Of a DNA stretch of 64,000 bases, positions 45,448 through 56,500 are shown in pieces. Positions within the stretch are counted from its first letter, which is position 1. Every line of letters starts with the position of its first letter. Origin of the DNA: Terfezia claveryi (lineage: Eukaryota > Ascomycota > Pezizomycetes > Pezizales > Pezizaceae); the NCBI GenBank assembly GCA_015179025.1, contig WHUX01000099.1, forward strand, positions 62,001-126,000, read 5' to 3'. A program made the translations under genes and the position numbers. The notes beneath the pieces are model-generated. The model saw only the letters and a list, made by a program, of their open reading frames with translations, had not been told where the DNA came from and made no database searches.

Positions 45448-46084
45448 TAACTATAAACTGTGAAAGACCCGCCCGCTTAAAAGCTGTGTGGGGGTGCGAT
45501 ATGCCAAACAAGGTAAAAGAGACATGATAAAAGCCATGAGGGTTTGTGGCAGATATTAAGATTAAGGGGTTGGGTGATTTGGCTCGAATTCCGAAGTCTT
45601 GGTTGAATTGAGGTACGAGGGTATCGCTTGAGCGGGAAGATATGAGTCTAGAAATGAGGCGTACATCTAATCTTGCTATACTGGACGACCAAAATCTGGC
45701 CTTTTCTGTTCGGTATAGCAAGGTTACGAAAATTATTCAACTTTTGTGTTTTAGAACATTAAGCTCAAAGTTCATCAGCCAAAATTCTTGCGTGCAGAAG
45801 ACAAAAGCGTTGAGCTCTCACCATATTAGAAAAGATCATATTGGAAAAAAGGAATAAGATCCCAAGCATGTGAAGGAGAAATTGAAATTTGGAAACAATT
45901 CTTAGACTCCGAGGCATGAAGAATGGTAGATCTATGTTGGTAAGGATACTAAGTTGGGTCGATCTGTAGCAATATCAGAAGAAATGGCTTGAAGTTGATC
46001 TTACAGCAGGTGATTCAGGGAAGAAATTGGAGCGTACATCTCAATACCCGGTTCAAGAGCAGTATCTACTTAAGGATTCCGTTA

Positions 46085-46225
<141 letters not shown>

Positions 46226-46326
46226 TTAAGTAATTCGGTGATTCGAGGCATTGGGGGCCCAACTGGAGGTGGGAGACTTACGTTACAGAGTCGGAGACAG
46301 CACTGGCTTAGTTGGCTTGACATTCA

Positions 46327-46377
46327 ATGCATAAATGTCTCTACGAGAGGCTTGTGCCAACCAGACTATGCATAAAT
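46327..46377 (-). mobile_element. Micro-insertion, TAGTCTGG family, 10-bp direct repeats
   Basis: ATGCATAAAT flanks on both sides (46327-46336 and 46368-46377). The 31-bp interior reads on the minus strand AGTCTGGTTGGCACAAGCC then TCTCGTAGAGAC, close to full consensus. Confidence 0.8.
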
Positions 46378-46386
46378 CCATAATAT

Positions 46387-46442
46387 GGTTTCGGCTAGTC
46401 TGGTTGGCACAACGACCCTTGCCAACCAGACTAGGTTTCGGC
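46387..46442. mobile_element. Palindromic micro-insertion, TAGTCTGG family, 9-bp direct repeats
   Basis: GGTTTCGGC flanks on both sides (46387-46395 and 46434-46442). The 38-bp interior starts TAGTCTGGTTGGC and ends with its exact reverse complement GCCAACCAGACTA, separated by ACAACGACCCTT. Confidence 0.85.
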
Positions 46443-47525
46443 ATATGGCGTAGTTCTCTATTGTGAATGTTAGCATCACTTCCAACTCATAAGCCCGAGA
46501 AGCACAAAAACAATTTGATATCCAAAGTAATACAGGATGTAAGAAGATGTACTAACCAACGACAATATCCCAAGATTAGAGGGCAACAGCATTAACAAAA
46601 CTTGCCCTTCTCTCCCAGAGCTTCCAATGAATTGAACAGCTGTGGGGGCTCAACGGTCGATTACAGGACATATCATACCTTCTTCACCTCAAACCGCTTC
46701 TTTCCCTCCGTTGCCGGACCCCATGCTCGTGGAGCTCAAAAGTGGAGAGACACTGAACGGCCATTTGGTGAACTGCGATACTTGGATGAACTTGACGAGT
46801 TCCCCATGACTGCCAAGACACTGCTGTGTATCTTGGGATTGATGAGATTGGTGTAGGACGGTGACAAGTTCTTCCGGTTACCAGAATGCTATGTCAGAGG
46901 AAACAACTTAGGGCCATCCCGCTCTTTCCCCATATTACTGTGCCTCCCGCACCGTCATGTTCCCTTCTGACCCTGCATCTCCAGATTAAAAACCTACGAG
47001 TCCCAGACGAAATAATTGACCTGGTGAAAGAGTCCCAGCAACAACACCAAGGTGGCGGTAGTGGCGGATAATTATGAGCAGAGATTGCTGCTGTGGCCCA
47101 TCTGAGTCACGTGATATCTGATTTGCGGGTATCAATTTCATTAGGAGTTCAATGCAGAAAGGGAGCATCTTGTATTCATGCTCGAGATCATTCCATTTTT
47201 GGCAGGGCATAAAATGTTCGGTAAATACTAATCAATTCTTCTGACGCCCATTGTAAGATTGATTGCAAACAGTTTGCCTCAAGCTTGAACCTATTGCACT
47301 TAGACACCCATGCAGAACGAAACATAAAGAATAAAAAGGACACCCCCACACAACACAACTCAGCACACGCAACACGCATACAAAAAACAGACTAGAAAGA
47401 CAAGTATAGAAAAAGAAAAGAGAATAGTACACGAATGGAGGAAGAAGGACGGAGCTTTTATGGTAGAAAATGACAAGGCCCAGCGCAAATCAACCAGCAC
47501 ATGAATGCCAAACCAAGCCGACTTC

Positions 47526-47644
47526 TCAAGCAGTATCTTCTGCTTCGACCTTAACTTTCCTATCTTCTGCTTCGACCTTAACCTTCTTATCTTCTGCTTC
47601 GACCTTAACCTTCTTATCTTCTGCTTCGACCTTCACCTTCTTAT
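47526..47644 (-). repeat. 27-bp coding minisatellite at the La C-terminus
   Basis: Four tandem units encode KKVKVEAED (one reads RKVKVEAED) just before the stop. The nucleotide units are nearly identical (CTTCTGCTTCGACCTTAACC on the plus strand), suggesting recent expansion. Confidence 0.88.
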
Positions 47645-48944
47645 CTCCGTTCCCTACATCATTATCGCCCTCTTCTCGCTCCCTCTTGACACCTTGTTCT
47701 CGGCTTGCCTGAACCTTCGGGATAGAGTGCTCATCGTCTACAGCAATTCCATTTCTGTCTCCTCGGTCTCTACCTCCCCTTCCCCCTCGGCCACCACGAC
47801 CACCTCGGCCGCGGCCACGTCCTCGACCACTCTTACCTCCGTGGCCACCTTCCCCCTTCTCTTTCTTCCCGCCGCCCTGATTGTTCTTGGAGCCCCAGTT
47901 ATCTGTCTTTCCATTTCCCAACTTCAAAGCATCAAACAGATGCTTCCTCTTGTTTTGATAGGTCTTCCGGTCCTGGGCTTGGACTTTCCCGTCCTTAATA
48001 TCCTGGATCTTCATCTCAACGTAATCCTTCTTCCTCATGTAGGTGAGCTCTTGATCGTTGTATTTAGGTTTCTCCGTCATGGCAATGAACTTCTCCATTA
48101 ACTCATCATTCTTAAACTCAACAAACACGGATCCTTTGAAAACTTTTTGCTCGTCTCTTCGTAAGCGAACAGCGTTAATTGGGCCATACGGCTCGAACAG
48201 CTTCTCAATATCGAATTGGGTGGTTGCAGTCTCTTCACCGAATCCCTTCTGTGGGCGCGCCATTGCACATTAGCAAAAGGCTTCAAGTCCAAAGGTAAGT
48301 GCCATCAGAGATTTTGAATAAAACTTACAGCATATAGGCTCCTGGATTGTGCCTGATCTTGGATCTCTCTAATCTTGCTATAGTTCACGTTTGTATCCAA
48401 CGGGACCTTTCTCTTAACCATAGTCTTCTGAGGGTTCAATTCCAGCAATTCAGAGGCCTGGAGAGCTGTCTGTATGGTAGCAAAGTCCTTGAAGCGTTGC
48501 ATACGCTTAAACGAGGCCACCATCTTCAACGGAACCCATTTGTTCTCTTTCCCAACGAGGCCAAAGAGGAATTTATCAAAGCGAAGGTTGGAGTCGCTAA
48601 AGTAGAATTCGACCTGGGAGAGAAAGGCACATAAGCCTGTGAGAACCCGAAACGGCTGAGAAGGAACATACCTGTTTTCGGATTTCATCAGGATCATTGG
48701 AGTCCGGAAGGACAGAAGGATCAGACATGATTCCTCTTCGCTCAGTGGTAGCAGTTTCCTTCTTCTCCTCGGCCGCGGCCTCCTCCTTGACGGGCTTCTC
48801 CTCAGTTTGGCCATCAACGACTTGCTCAGTGGCTGGAGCAGGAGCTGGTGCTGGTGCTGGTGCTGGTGCTGGTGCTGGAGCAGGAGTAGCAGGAGCATCA
48901 GCCAACTTGTCTACCTCAACTTGTATTGTCTCGGCTTCGGTCAT
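47526..48944 (-). CDS. LHP1: La protein homologue (RNA polymerase III transcript chaperone)
   Basis: Binds the 3' UUU-OH of nascent RNA polymerase III transcripts, aiding tRNA precursor folding and processing in the nucleus. Exon 1 (48944 down to about 48672) has an Ala-Pro repeat region then DPSVLPDSNDPDEIRKQ. The La motif continues in exon 2 with VEFYFSDSNLRFDKFLFGL and the RF-x-D-x-A-type block RMQRFKDFATIQTALQASEL. The RRM follows in the last exon: KGFGEETATTQFDIEKLFEP, INAVRLRRDEQKVFKGSVFV and EFKNDELMEKF. The C-terminus is Gly/Arg-rich (KSGRGRGRGRGGRGGRG), then basic, and ends in four copies of KKVKVEAED. The length is near 430 residues, normal for an ascomycete La. Confidence 0.93.
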
Positions 48945-49414
48945 CTTGTTAATCGCTTTTTTTCGTTAAATTATCAATCTCTCGATAAATACACTCAGGC
49001 TTCAGAGCATACGTATAACACACCGGGCGAAGAGTCGAAGTCCAACCGTGAGTGAGCAATGAGTGTCACCGGCGAATCGGAAAAACCCCTTCGATGTCTG
49101 ACTCAACAAAAGTAAAGCCACGCGCCAAGAGTACCGAGAGGCATTCGCACTGCCAAGAATGACAGTCGAGATGTTAGAGTAGAGAGCGGTTAGTAGGATT
49201 GTGATATATACAGAAGAGCAAACAAAAACTCTATCGCCCTAGGCTAATCCAATTGGCAGTATATTCCCGATCAAACATAAACACCATTATCACCAGCGCC
49301 CCCCAAAAAACTAAAACAAATGTTCACAGGCAAGTGACATATCCTCCAATAACTAGTCTGGTTACCCAATATACTATTATTTCACTCAGGAGACATACCA
49401 CGCCAAGTCCTTTA
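48945..49414. other. Intergenic, La upstream side and carbonic anhydrase 3' side
   Basis: No gene was recognised. A flanked TAGTCTGG-family micro-insertion lies at 49346-49376. Confidence 0.4.
49346..49376 (+). mobile_element. Micro-insertion, TAGTCTGG family, near-perfect direct repeats
   Basis: CCAATAACTA (49346-49355) and CCAATATACTA (49366-49376, one extra T) surround a 10-bp core GTCTGGTTAC. Confidence 0.6.
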
Positions 49415-50223
49415 TCAGGCGTCATCCCCGTCATCAGTAGCCTTGATACCATAACAGTCTGCATCCGGGTCCCTTGGGACCTTTAAGATCTCTGCGCACC
49501 CTGTTCCAACATCATATACCAATCCATGGACCTGGACGCCCCGCTCAACTGCCTCTTGCACATTTGCCATTCTCTTCAAGTTGTGGACTTGCGCAATGAC
49601 ATTTAATTCGACTAAGCGGTTGCATCGCTTTTTAGGGTTATCGATGGCGTCCAACTCGGCCTTGTGCTTTGCTCGCACATCACGGATATTGTTGATCCAA
49701 CTGTCGATAAGTCCGAGCTATAACGGAGAAAGAAGAAAGAACAGACGTTAGTACCAATAATTGTCCGTATGATTGGAGGAAATTACCTTCTTATCACCAA
49801 GAGCTGCCAGGACACCACCACAGCCAAGATGCCCACAGACAATGATATGTCTCACCCCAAGGTGCTCGAGTGCATATTGGATGACACTCAGGCTGCTCAA
49901 ATCGCCATCGGGCAGCACATTGGCAATGTTCCTGTGTACGAAGACCTCACCGGGTAGTAAATCCAGGAGGCTCGTTTCTGGAACTCGGGAATCACTACAC
50001 CCGATCCACAGGATCTGGGGGTGTTGAGACTCCGCTAAGGCAGGGAAAAGCCCAGGCCGGAGAGTGGAGAGGCGTTGAGCCCAAGCTCTATTACGAGCGA
50101 GGAGGGTCTCAATGTTTTCAGATCCAGAGAAACGGAAGACGCCTGATACCAGGAGCAATGGTCAGATTGGGCCTTGAGGCAACCGGATAATGGGGTAGAG
50201 GACTTACTAGGGTCGTTGCTCAT
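49415..50223 (-). CDS. NCE103: Beta-class carbonic anhydrase
   Basis: Zinc enzyme hydrating CO2 to bicarbonate, needed by fungi for growth at ambient CO2. A 13-bp first coding exon (MSND plus one base) at 50223 is spliced to VFRFSGSENIETLLARNRAW. The zinc ligands are visible: Cys-Ser-Asp-Ser-Arg in ILWIGCSDSRVPETSLLDL and the His-x2-Cys in IIVCGHLGCGGVLAALG. The last exon reads VELNVIAQVHNLKRMANVQE, VQVHGLVYDVGTG and an acidic end. About 230 residues, the usual beta-CA size. No clear mitochondrial leader is seen, so probably cytosolic. Confidence 0.94.
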
Positions 50224-50738
50224 TTTTTGTAAGACTGAAAAAGGTTATACTATCTAGTTGCTTTTGCTCCCGGACGAAAGGTAGGTCAAGTTCTTATATT
50301 AAATAAGATTTGCTTGAAGAAAAGTGAATAAGTTGTCCCTGCAGAGTAGCACGACGAGGGTTATCTATATCGACTGATAATGGCGTAATATGAAGGGCTC
50401 CTGATTAGCTTATAGCTCTCGTCGACGGATTGCCGTAAGAAAAGGGCTCAAATCGAAGACCAGAGGGGGAGTATATATGTGTTTCCATCTGGAGCCCAGC
50501 CAACTCGCAGCGGGGCTACAGGGTCTACAGAAGAATTATATAACATGGTGAGAAAGCGTGGGGTAGGGATTACATACAGCAATATGTTTCAAGCTGACCT
50601 TCAAGCTAACGCGACCGACTCTCAGTGTTGGGATGTCTACAGATATCTTTGTTTTATATGTCGCTCCGCCTGATTTTTTTTTTCTTTTTATGGTTATCAG
50701 TTTGCCCAGCTACCCAAGCCGCTAGCATGCAGTTGCTT

Positions 50739-50784
50739 GTTTTTGGGTAGCCTGGTTGGCACAACACCCTTGTAGGTTTTTGGG
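50739..50784 (+). mobile_element. Micro-insertion, TAGTCTGG family, 9-bp direct repeats
   Basis: GTTTTTGGG lies at 50739-50747 and 50776-50784. The 28-bp interior begins TAGCCTGGTTGGCACAACAC and ends CCTTGTAG. Confidence 0.8.
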
Positions 50785-50827
50785 CAAGTTCGGTTCTTCC
50801 TAACACGCAGTTGCTTACCCCGGAGAG

Positions 50828-50856
50828 GAGCAATCTAACCAGACTAGAGTAATCTA
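50828..50856 (-). mobile_element. Smallest flanked micro-insertion, 9-bp core
   Basis: GAGCAATCTA (50828-50837) and GAGTAATCTA (50847-50856), one mismatch, flank only ACCAGACTA (TAGTCTGGT on the minus strand). Confidence 0.65.
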
Positions 50857-50921
50857 TCGGCAAATGGGCCCAGGAAGCGATATGGTAGTCTGGTTGGGAT
50901 GATACAGAGGTATCATACCCG

Positions 50922-50951
50922 TATATTTGGGGCAACCAGACTATATTTGGG
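50922..50951 (-). mobile_element. Micro-insertion, TAGTCTGG family, 10-bp direct repeats
   Basis: TATATTTGGG lies at 50922-50931 and 50942-50951 around a 10-bp core (GTCTGGTTGC on the minus strand). Confidence 0.75.
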
Positions 50952-51449
50952 ATGGCAAAATTACTACACTAGGTTCATTTGGCTTGCACTAGCCCCTTAC
51001 GGTAGTAATTGTATAGCCTACCAACCAGACTGCCATGGATTCCATCAAGGTTCCACTGGAGGTCAGCATTTTAGCGTGAACGTATTAATTTAAGTACGGT
51101 TTCCTGACCCATCGACTACGTTAGTAGGTTCTAGGTATATACATCACTTCATTTCCTCGGGGACAAGCAGACCGCCTAGGTCAATAGGAATCATTGCTTA
51201 ATCATATATACTTGGGAGTCATGGGCAACCAATCTTGAGATGCAAAGAATATATTCAATCTCTATCTGCCCATATTGACCCGAATTACAGCCATATGCAG
51301 GGTTAAAGAAAAAGAAAAGACGAGAAACAGATACCATCGCGCCAGTTTTGAAAACCCTAGAAACAAACCAATGAGAGAAAAAAATACAGAGAAACATCTA
51401 CCTAATCTTCGTTCATGAAATCATAATCTTCATCCAGATTCTTTCCCGT

Positions 51450-52937
51450 CTATGACGCTGGGGCTGCCTCGAAGGGAACGGTCAATCTAGTAGGTTGAGC
51501 GCCAGCGCGAATAATCTTAGCTCCAGTGCTGTCGGTGATTGCTTCGACGTCCTTGTTCTCACGTTGAGCCTGCTTCCAGATCTCGACCTCACAGCCACCA
51601 CGAATAACGGCCACGCGGAAATTTGACAAAAGGTTATGGGCAGCATTGGAATCTAAAGACAATTTAAGTTAGCGTTGCATTTTCAGAGATGTTGGAGAAC
51701 TCACGGTTATAGACACCTCCATTGAACATAGCTGTGGCATCCTTTCCAATTCCAGAGTTGATCATTGCCCTTCCACCAGGGTGATCCTTAATAAAGGAAG
51801 TCATATCGTGGACAACGCCGGCAACAGTGATTAATGCGCGACCGTTACGTGCCTGCTCTTGGAACTCCTCGAACTCCATGACAGGCAGGTTCTCCAACTG
51901 AATACCCCAATCGAGCCTAGCCCTAATACGGTCCAACTTCTTCTGTTGTTGCTGGAGACGTCCCTTCTCAATCTCATTAGTACGGAATTGCTTGAGATCA
52001 TAGGCGAGCCCAAGTTGCTTCATGGTCCAGATGAACCACTTGGTAGGGTCGTACTGGAACCACTCAATTGCGTTGCGGTAGTCACTGGGGAATTCGTGGT
52101 GGAAGTTGTGATATCCTTCTCCGAGAGTGACTAGGGCAGTGATGATGTGGTCTCTTGGGGAATTGCGGTCGTCAAATGGCTGTTCTCCGAGCCAGTGTGC
52201 CAATGAGTTGACGCAGAAGGTAGCTTGCTGAACGAAGAAGATCCTAAGAATACCAGCGTAGACGAATCCTCCAAGATAGTCACCCCATCCCAAACCAGCA
52301 ACCAAGGCTGGGAAGATGAGACCCATGAAAATGACGACTATAAGGTAATTTTTGTGTTGCCAAACGACGACGGAATCCTCATTCAAATCGGAGATATCGG
52401 TTCTTCCAATCCTCTTGGGGTTCTGCTTCATCACCATCCACCCTAAGTGAGAGTACAACAGCCCCTTCCTGACGGAGTATGGGTCTTTGTCAGTATCGGT
52501 ATACCTGTGATGAGCACGGTGGTCTCGAGACCACCATCTGATAGAGCCCTCGACGGCACCACCACCGACAGCAGCCAGGAAGATCTTGAGAGGGAGGGTA
52601 GCAGTGTACGAGCAGTGGGCCCAGCAACGGTGATAACCTGGAAGATAAAGTCAGCTCCTATCATGAAAGAACCGTTAAGACACTACTGAAACTTACCAGC
52701 CGTGATTCCAAAGCCCGTAGCAAAGTAATACAGAACTGCCCAGATGGCTGTCTTTCGATACAACGGGGTGTACATCGAATAGTACAAACCAATAATAGGA
52801 ATGGCGACGATTAACGTAACATTGAGCCAGTTGACATGTTGATACCAGTTGGTCCAGGTTATTTCCTGGTCGGCAATGTGGACTTTGGTTGGGGCGGACG
52901 CCTTGGAAGACGATTTCTTCGAAGATTCGGCACCCAT
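51450..52937 (-). CDS. OLE1: Acyl-CoA delta-9 fatty acid desaturase with cytochrome b5 domain
   Basis: ER membrane desaturase making palmitoleate and oleate from saturated acyl-CoA. Exon 1 opens [18 protein letters not shown] and has two membrane helices ([33 protein letters not shown]). The three histidine boxes follow: HRCWAH, HRAHH (in [20 protein letters not shown]) and [17 protein letters not shown]. The C-terminal cytochrome b5 domain has the haem motif HPGG ([20 protein letters not shown]) and ends with [17 protein letters not shown] then PFEAAPAS. The fused electron donor is typical of fungal Ole1. At least three introns. The upstream gap of 4.5 kb to MRE11 is the promoter side. Confidence 0.95.
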
Positions 52938-53351
52938 TTCTGCAATATTCCAACCGTAAATTTTGACTTCGGATGAAAGAAGTGAATGACTGAAGGAAGG
53001 AAAAGAAGTGAGTGGGTATAAAGTATTTAAGAGTTGCAATAACTCGATGGAGCGAGATCTGAGATATGCCGGGGGGGGGGGAGAAGAAGGGGAGGCGTAA
53101 GGGGACGTCTACGTGACGTTTACTGTGGAGCAACTCTCTTGCCTTGTGGGGACCAGAAATTGTCAGCAATTGTCATTTTTTTTCACATTTTTACTTGCGG
53201 ATTGGTAGTAATGCTTATTGTTGAGAATTCCAAGCCGGGGTTGGTGTATACTCCCCGTTTACGTTGGGGTCGTGGGGTACTACCTCATTTAGATACGGCC
53301 CTCCCTTTTCGGGCATAGTCCCCTCAACAAAATTCGGGAACCTCATTTCTG

Positions 53352-53396
53352 GGTTGGATATAGTCTGGCTCGCACAAGCCCCTCGTAGGTTGGATA
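53352..53396 (+). mobile_element. Micro-insertion, TAGTCTGG family, 9-bp direct repeats, full consensus length
   Basis: GGTTGGATA lies at 53352-53360 and 53388-53396. The 27-bp interior begins TAGTCTGGCTCGCACAAGCC and ends CCTCGTA. This is the cleanest full-length example. Confidence 0.85.
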
Positions 53397-55180
53397 AATC
53401 ACTTGCGCGCAGAAGGAAACTACATACCTATCAAAGTAAGTACACAGGTGGCCAAGAGTCTTCAAGTTGTCAAGTAACTTGATATCACGGGCATGAGCAA
53501 TTATAAGAAGCTAGCTGCAAGAAGGACGCCCTGAAAATATTCACTCCCTCCCTGGGGGATGTTTTAGAAATACCCTGCCATGTACGTTAGGTTTCTGTGT
53601 CTTTTGTGCTTCAGAGAACGGTGTCATGATATCGTTCTAGGTTATCTTGTGGTGAACCAGCGCGAATATTTATGAGGCTAATGGAATAATGGGTGAATCC
53701 TACACGCATACCTCTTCAACAACAGCTTGCAGTCACTACTAGGCACTCAGGTATTTAAGTAGCTCCGCAATTCAATTCAGAACCAATAGAAGGGTCAAGG
53801 CTTTGTCTATAAGATCGAGACTATGGAGGCTCCAAAATAAAATAACTCTTCCGACATCTATGGCTATCCGCAGCCGAGATAAATACTTCTAGCGCCATCG
53901 GGAAGAGCTAGCGAGTTACCGTATTCCAAGGAGCCCCAGGTAGTTAGGTGGCGCACTTGAGCACTTTTGGTTGGCACAATTTCGAGAAAACAACTGGATA
54001 GGCCCCAGCTGCAAACCTGTGTCTTCAAATTCCAAGGCAAAAGTGGCTGTAAGGTATCCCGGCTATAAACAAGCATATGTATGTACAGTACGGAGAACAT
54101 AGGCCGTAGGTAGTTAGAATTGCTACTAATGGTTCGGTATCATCGGCCAGGCCAGCCGTCGAGTGAATTTCTAGAATTCATAATGACGATGAATCGTATA
54201 ACAACCCTGAAGCTCATTGCCATGCTGAGACGTGATCCCTAATACTCACAGCATAAATTCATTATTACAGAATTTCTACAAAATGAAGCAAAGGGCGGTC
54301 AAGCCGAACACCCCACCAACGAATCCTGAGCAATTTGCTCTCTCCCCCGGCTCCATGGCATATTCCACCAACAGTGTATGTATATAATTTAAGGACCTAG
54401 TGTACATACGGCGTACTATCGCTCCCTCCGAAGGTGAGCTAACCCTACGAGTGACGCAGGTCTGGGATGTCCTAAACTCTGTGTCTGAGCTTCATATCCG
54501 ATAGAACACCCCATAGACGTACACATAGACGTACACGACCGACCCCTTCTCATCTAGGGTCCCTGCGGGGCTTCATATTCAAGCTGCCCCACTGGCCGAG
54601 GAAAATACGTAAGCACTCACACCAATGCTTTGGTGATGATGGGATTAACACGTTTCAGAAATTGGTTTTGCACCTCTGCTTTTTCGACTAAACCCTATTG
54701 TAAGAGTCTTAATTGGTGATACCTGTATTCAAATATCCTAGAGGTATGTATCAGGAAATGAACCACAACAAACTGTGTGCAAAGAAACAAGTAAGTAATT
54801 CCGGTGTAACATCGGAGGTAAAGGTATGTCACGTTTGTCTAGTATATTTATGTAAATAATAGGGTTTGTTCATTGGTTGTCAATGTATATTTTATTTTTT
54901 TACAACTGCTCCGTTTTCTATGCTAAGTACAAGTTTTGTTTAGTCATTAAGCATTCAAACTTTGATTTCGAATCAGATAAGGCGAGGTCAACCCTGTTGG
55001 TAAACATATGAGCGGGCTTGGCATGATTTAGAGTTTGATGCCGACGAACCATTCCATTTCGTTCACCTTGTGGTCCAAGCCCATTTAATTGCAGGCCTCT
55101 TGTCGTGCCTGGCTTTGGTCTTGTAGGCGGATTCCAGCCAAACGAGCTTATATTTATTATTAGGTAGGGCTTGCATACTG

Positions 55181-55210
55181 TAGTCTGGCTTGCACTAGCC
55201 CTCGGTAGAG
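55181..55210 (+). repeat. TAGTCTGG-family copy
   Basis: TAGTCTGGCTTGCACTAGCC then CTCGGTAGAG. GGCTTGCA also occurs just upstream (55168-55175), so a short direct repeat is possible but ambiguous. Confidence 0.5.
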
Positions 55211-55223
55211 ATTATTAGGGTCT

Positions 55224-55275
55224 GCTAGGGTCTATGTAGTCTGGTTGGCACAAGCCTCTCGTAGGCTAGGGTCTA
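55224..55275 (+). mobile_element. Micro-insertion, TAGTCTGG family, 11-bp direct repeats
   Basis: GCTAGGGTCTA lies at 55224-55234 and 55265-55275. The interior is TG followed by TAGTCTGGTTGGCACAAGCC and TCTCGTAG, the full consensus. Confidence 0.8.
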
Positions 55276-55322
55276 GTCTGGTTGCTCCTCATGTGATATT
55301 AAGGTATCGTGTAACCGGACTA
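55274..55322. repeat. 49-bp inverted-ended TAGTCTGG-family copy
   Basis: Starts TAGTCTGGTTGCTCC and ends GTAACCGGACTA, an imperfect inverse of the start. The interior has no family similarity. It overlaps the right-hand repeat of the preceding copy by TA. Confidence 0.55.
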
Positions 55323-56437
55323 AAATCAAATCCAAACTTTGGTTTGGTTCATGCACTACCTAGTGTTTAAATTGGCACTTGGCAAACACCATTATTGGAC
55401 ACTTCCACTACCAGATATTTGTAATCACCAAATATACGAATACCACAACCCAACCGCAAATATGCCGAATAACACAACCCCACGACCAATGGACCTGAGA
55501 GGAGTTTGAGTAGCTTATTGCTTGGATCGAGGATAATCAAGAACAATTGCAAGGCAAGCAGGTTGCATGGCAATAAGGAATTTAAAGAGCAAGCATTTGC
55601 AAATGAAGACCACATTACGGCCAAAGGAATCTCTGAAAAAAAATGGGCAATATCAAGAAAGCTTGGAAGTATGCAAAGGCAATGCAAACGTGTTCAGGAA
55701 TGGGGGATTAGCTCTGAGGATAATGAGCAGTCTATCAATAAGGCTTTGGAGCGGAGATGTCCTTTCTTTTGGGTTTTGGAGGAGATATGGCCGTCACGTC
55801 CGAATATATGTGTTATTCTTCTTACCGAATCTAAAGCACCTCAAATACCCTCTGAGCCAACATCACGGATCCCACAATGCATGCGAATAAGACAAGGAAC
55901 GCAGTCTCAGGGTATTCATAAATATAGGCATCAAAGACATCAATATCATGCTACCAGTATTGGTATCAGGGGATAGATACTGGTAAGGTGAGCGGCAATG
56001 ATTTATTGTACTGCAGGGGGCATCCTGAATATGCTCGCTTCGATCTCTTCCCCGTCTTCCTCTTCTGCCTCATCTGATGCTTATGGACATGGGGTAATCA
56101 AATTCGTCGGTTTCAGTAAGCTAATGGACTGCACTAAAACCTTGTCATGAAAGTTCGGATTTGTAACGAGAAACCTTTGAGATGCCCTTTGCTTAAGTGA
56201 GACGCCCTTCGTTTAGTGGAACATGTGTGGCCTACCACACCATACCTATCTCTTATGTAGTCGTACGTAGCCTGACTCGTTCTGAGTCTATGCAAGAACT
56301 CCTGTATTATGCATTTGGGAATTCGCTGCGATTATGGCGGGCATCACTGCAATCACAATTCAGCAAGTTTAGACTACAGCGCGGCGCCGGTAGGGGCCTT
56401 CCGTCCCCTCGCATCTCCCGTCCCTCATATACCTATA

Positions 56438-56500
56438 GTGCGAGCAGCAGAGCAGAGCGGCCGAGTAGAGCAGAGTGAGCAGAGATGAGCAGAGTAGATA
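56438..56500. repeat. Imperfect GAGCAGA-type simple repeat
   Basis: A purine-rich run of GAGCAGAG and GAGTAGAG-like units (GCGAGCAGCAGAGCAGAGCG and onward to GATAGAG). Not clearly coding. Confidence 0.6.

Larger units (their letters stand above)
50224..51449. other. Intergenic region rich in TAGTCTGG-family copies
   Basis: No gene was recognised. Three flanked micro-insertions (50739-50784, 50828-50856, 50922-50951) and further unflanked copies (50886 plus strand; 51020-51031 minus strand) lie within 300 bp. An inverted pair ATTACTAC/GTAGTAAT (50960-51009) encloses GGCTTGCACTAGCCCC, another family-like segment. Confidence 0.5.

Noticed and set aside
55506..55976. 156-codon plus-strand open frame
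   Set aside because: Lys/Gln/Arg-rich with no family resemblance and no supporting splice or context evidence; in repeat-rich DNA.
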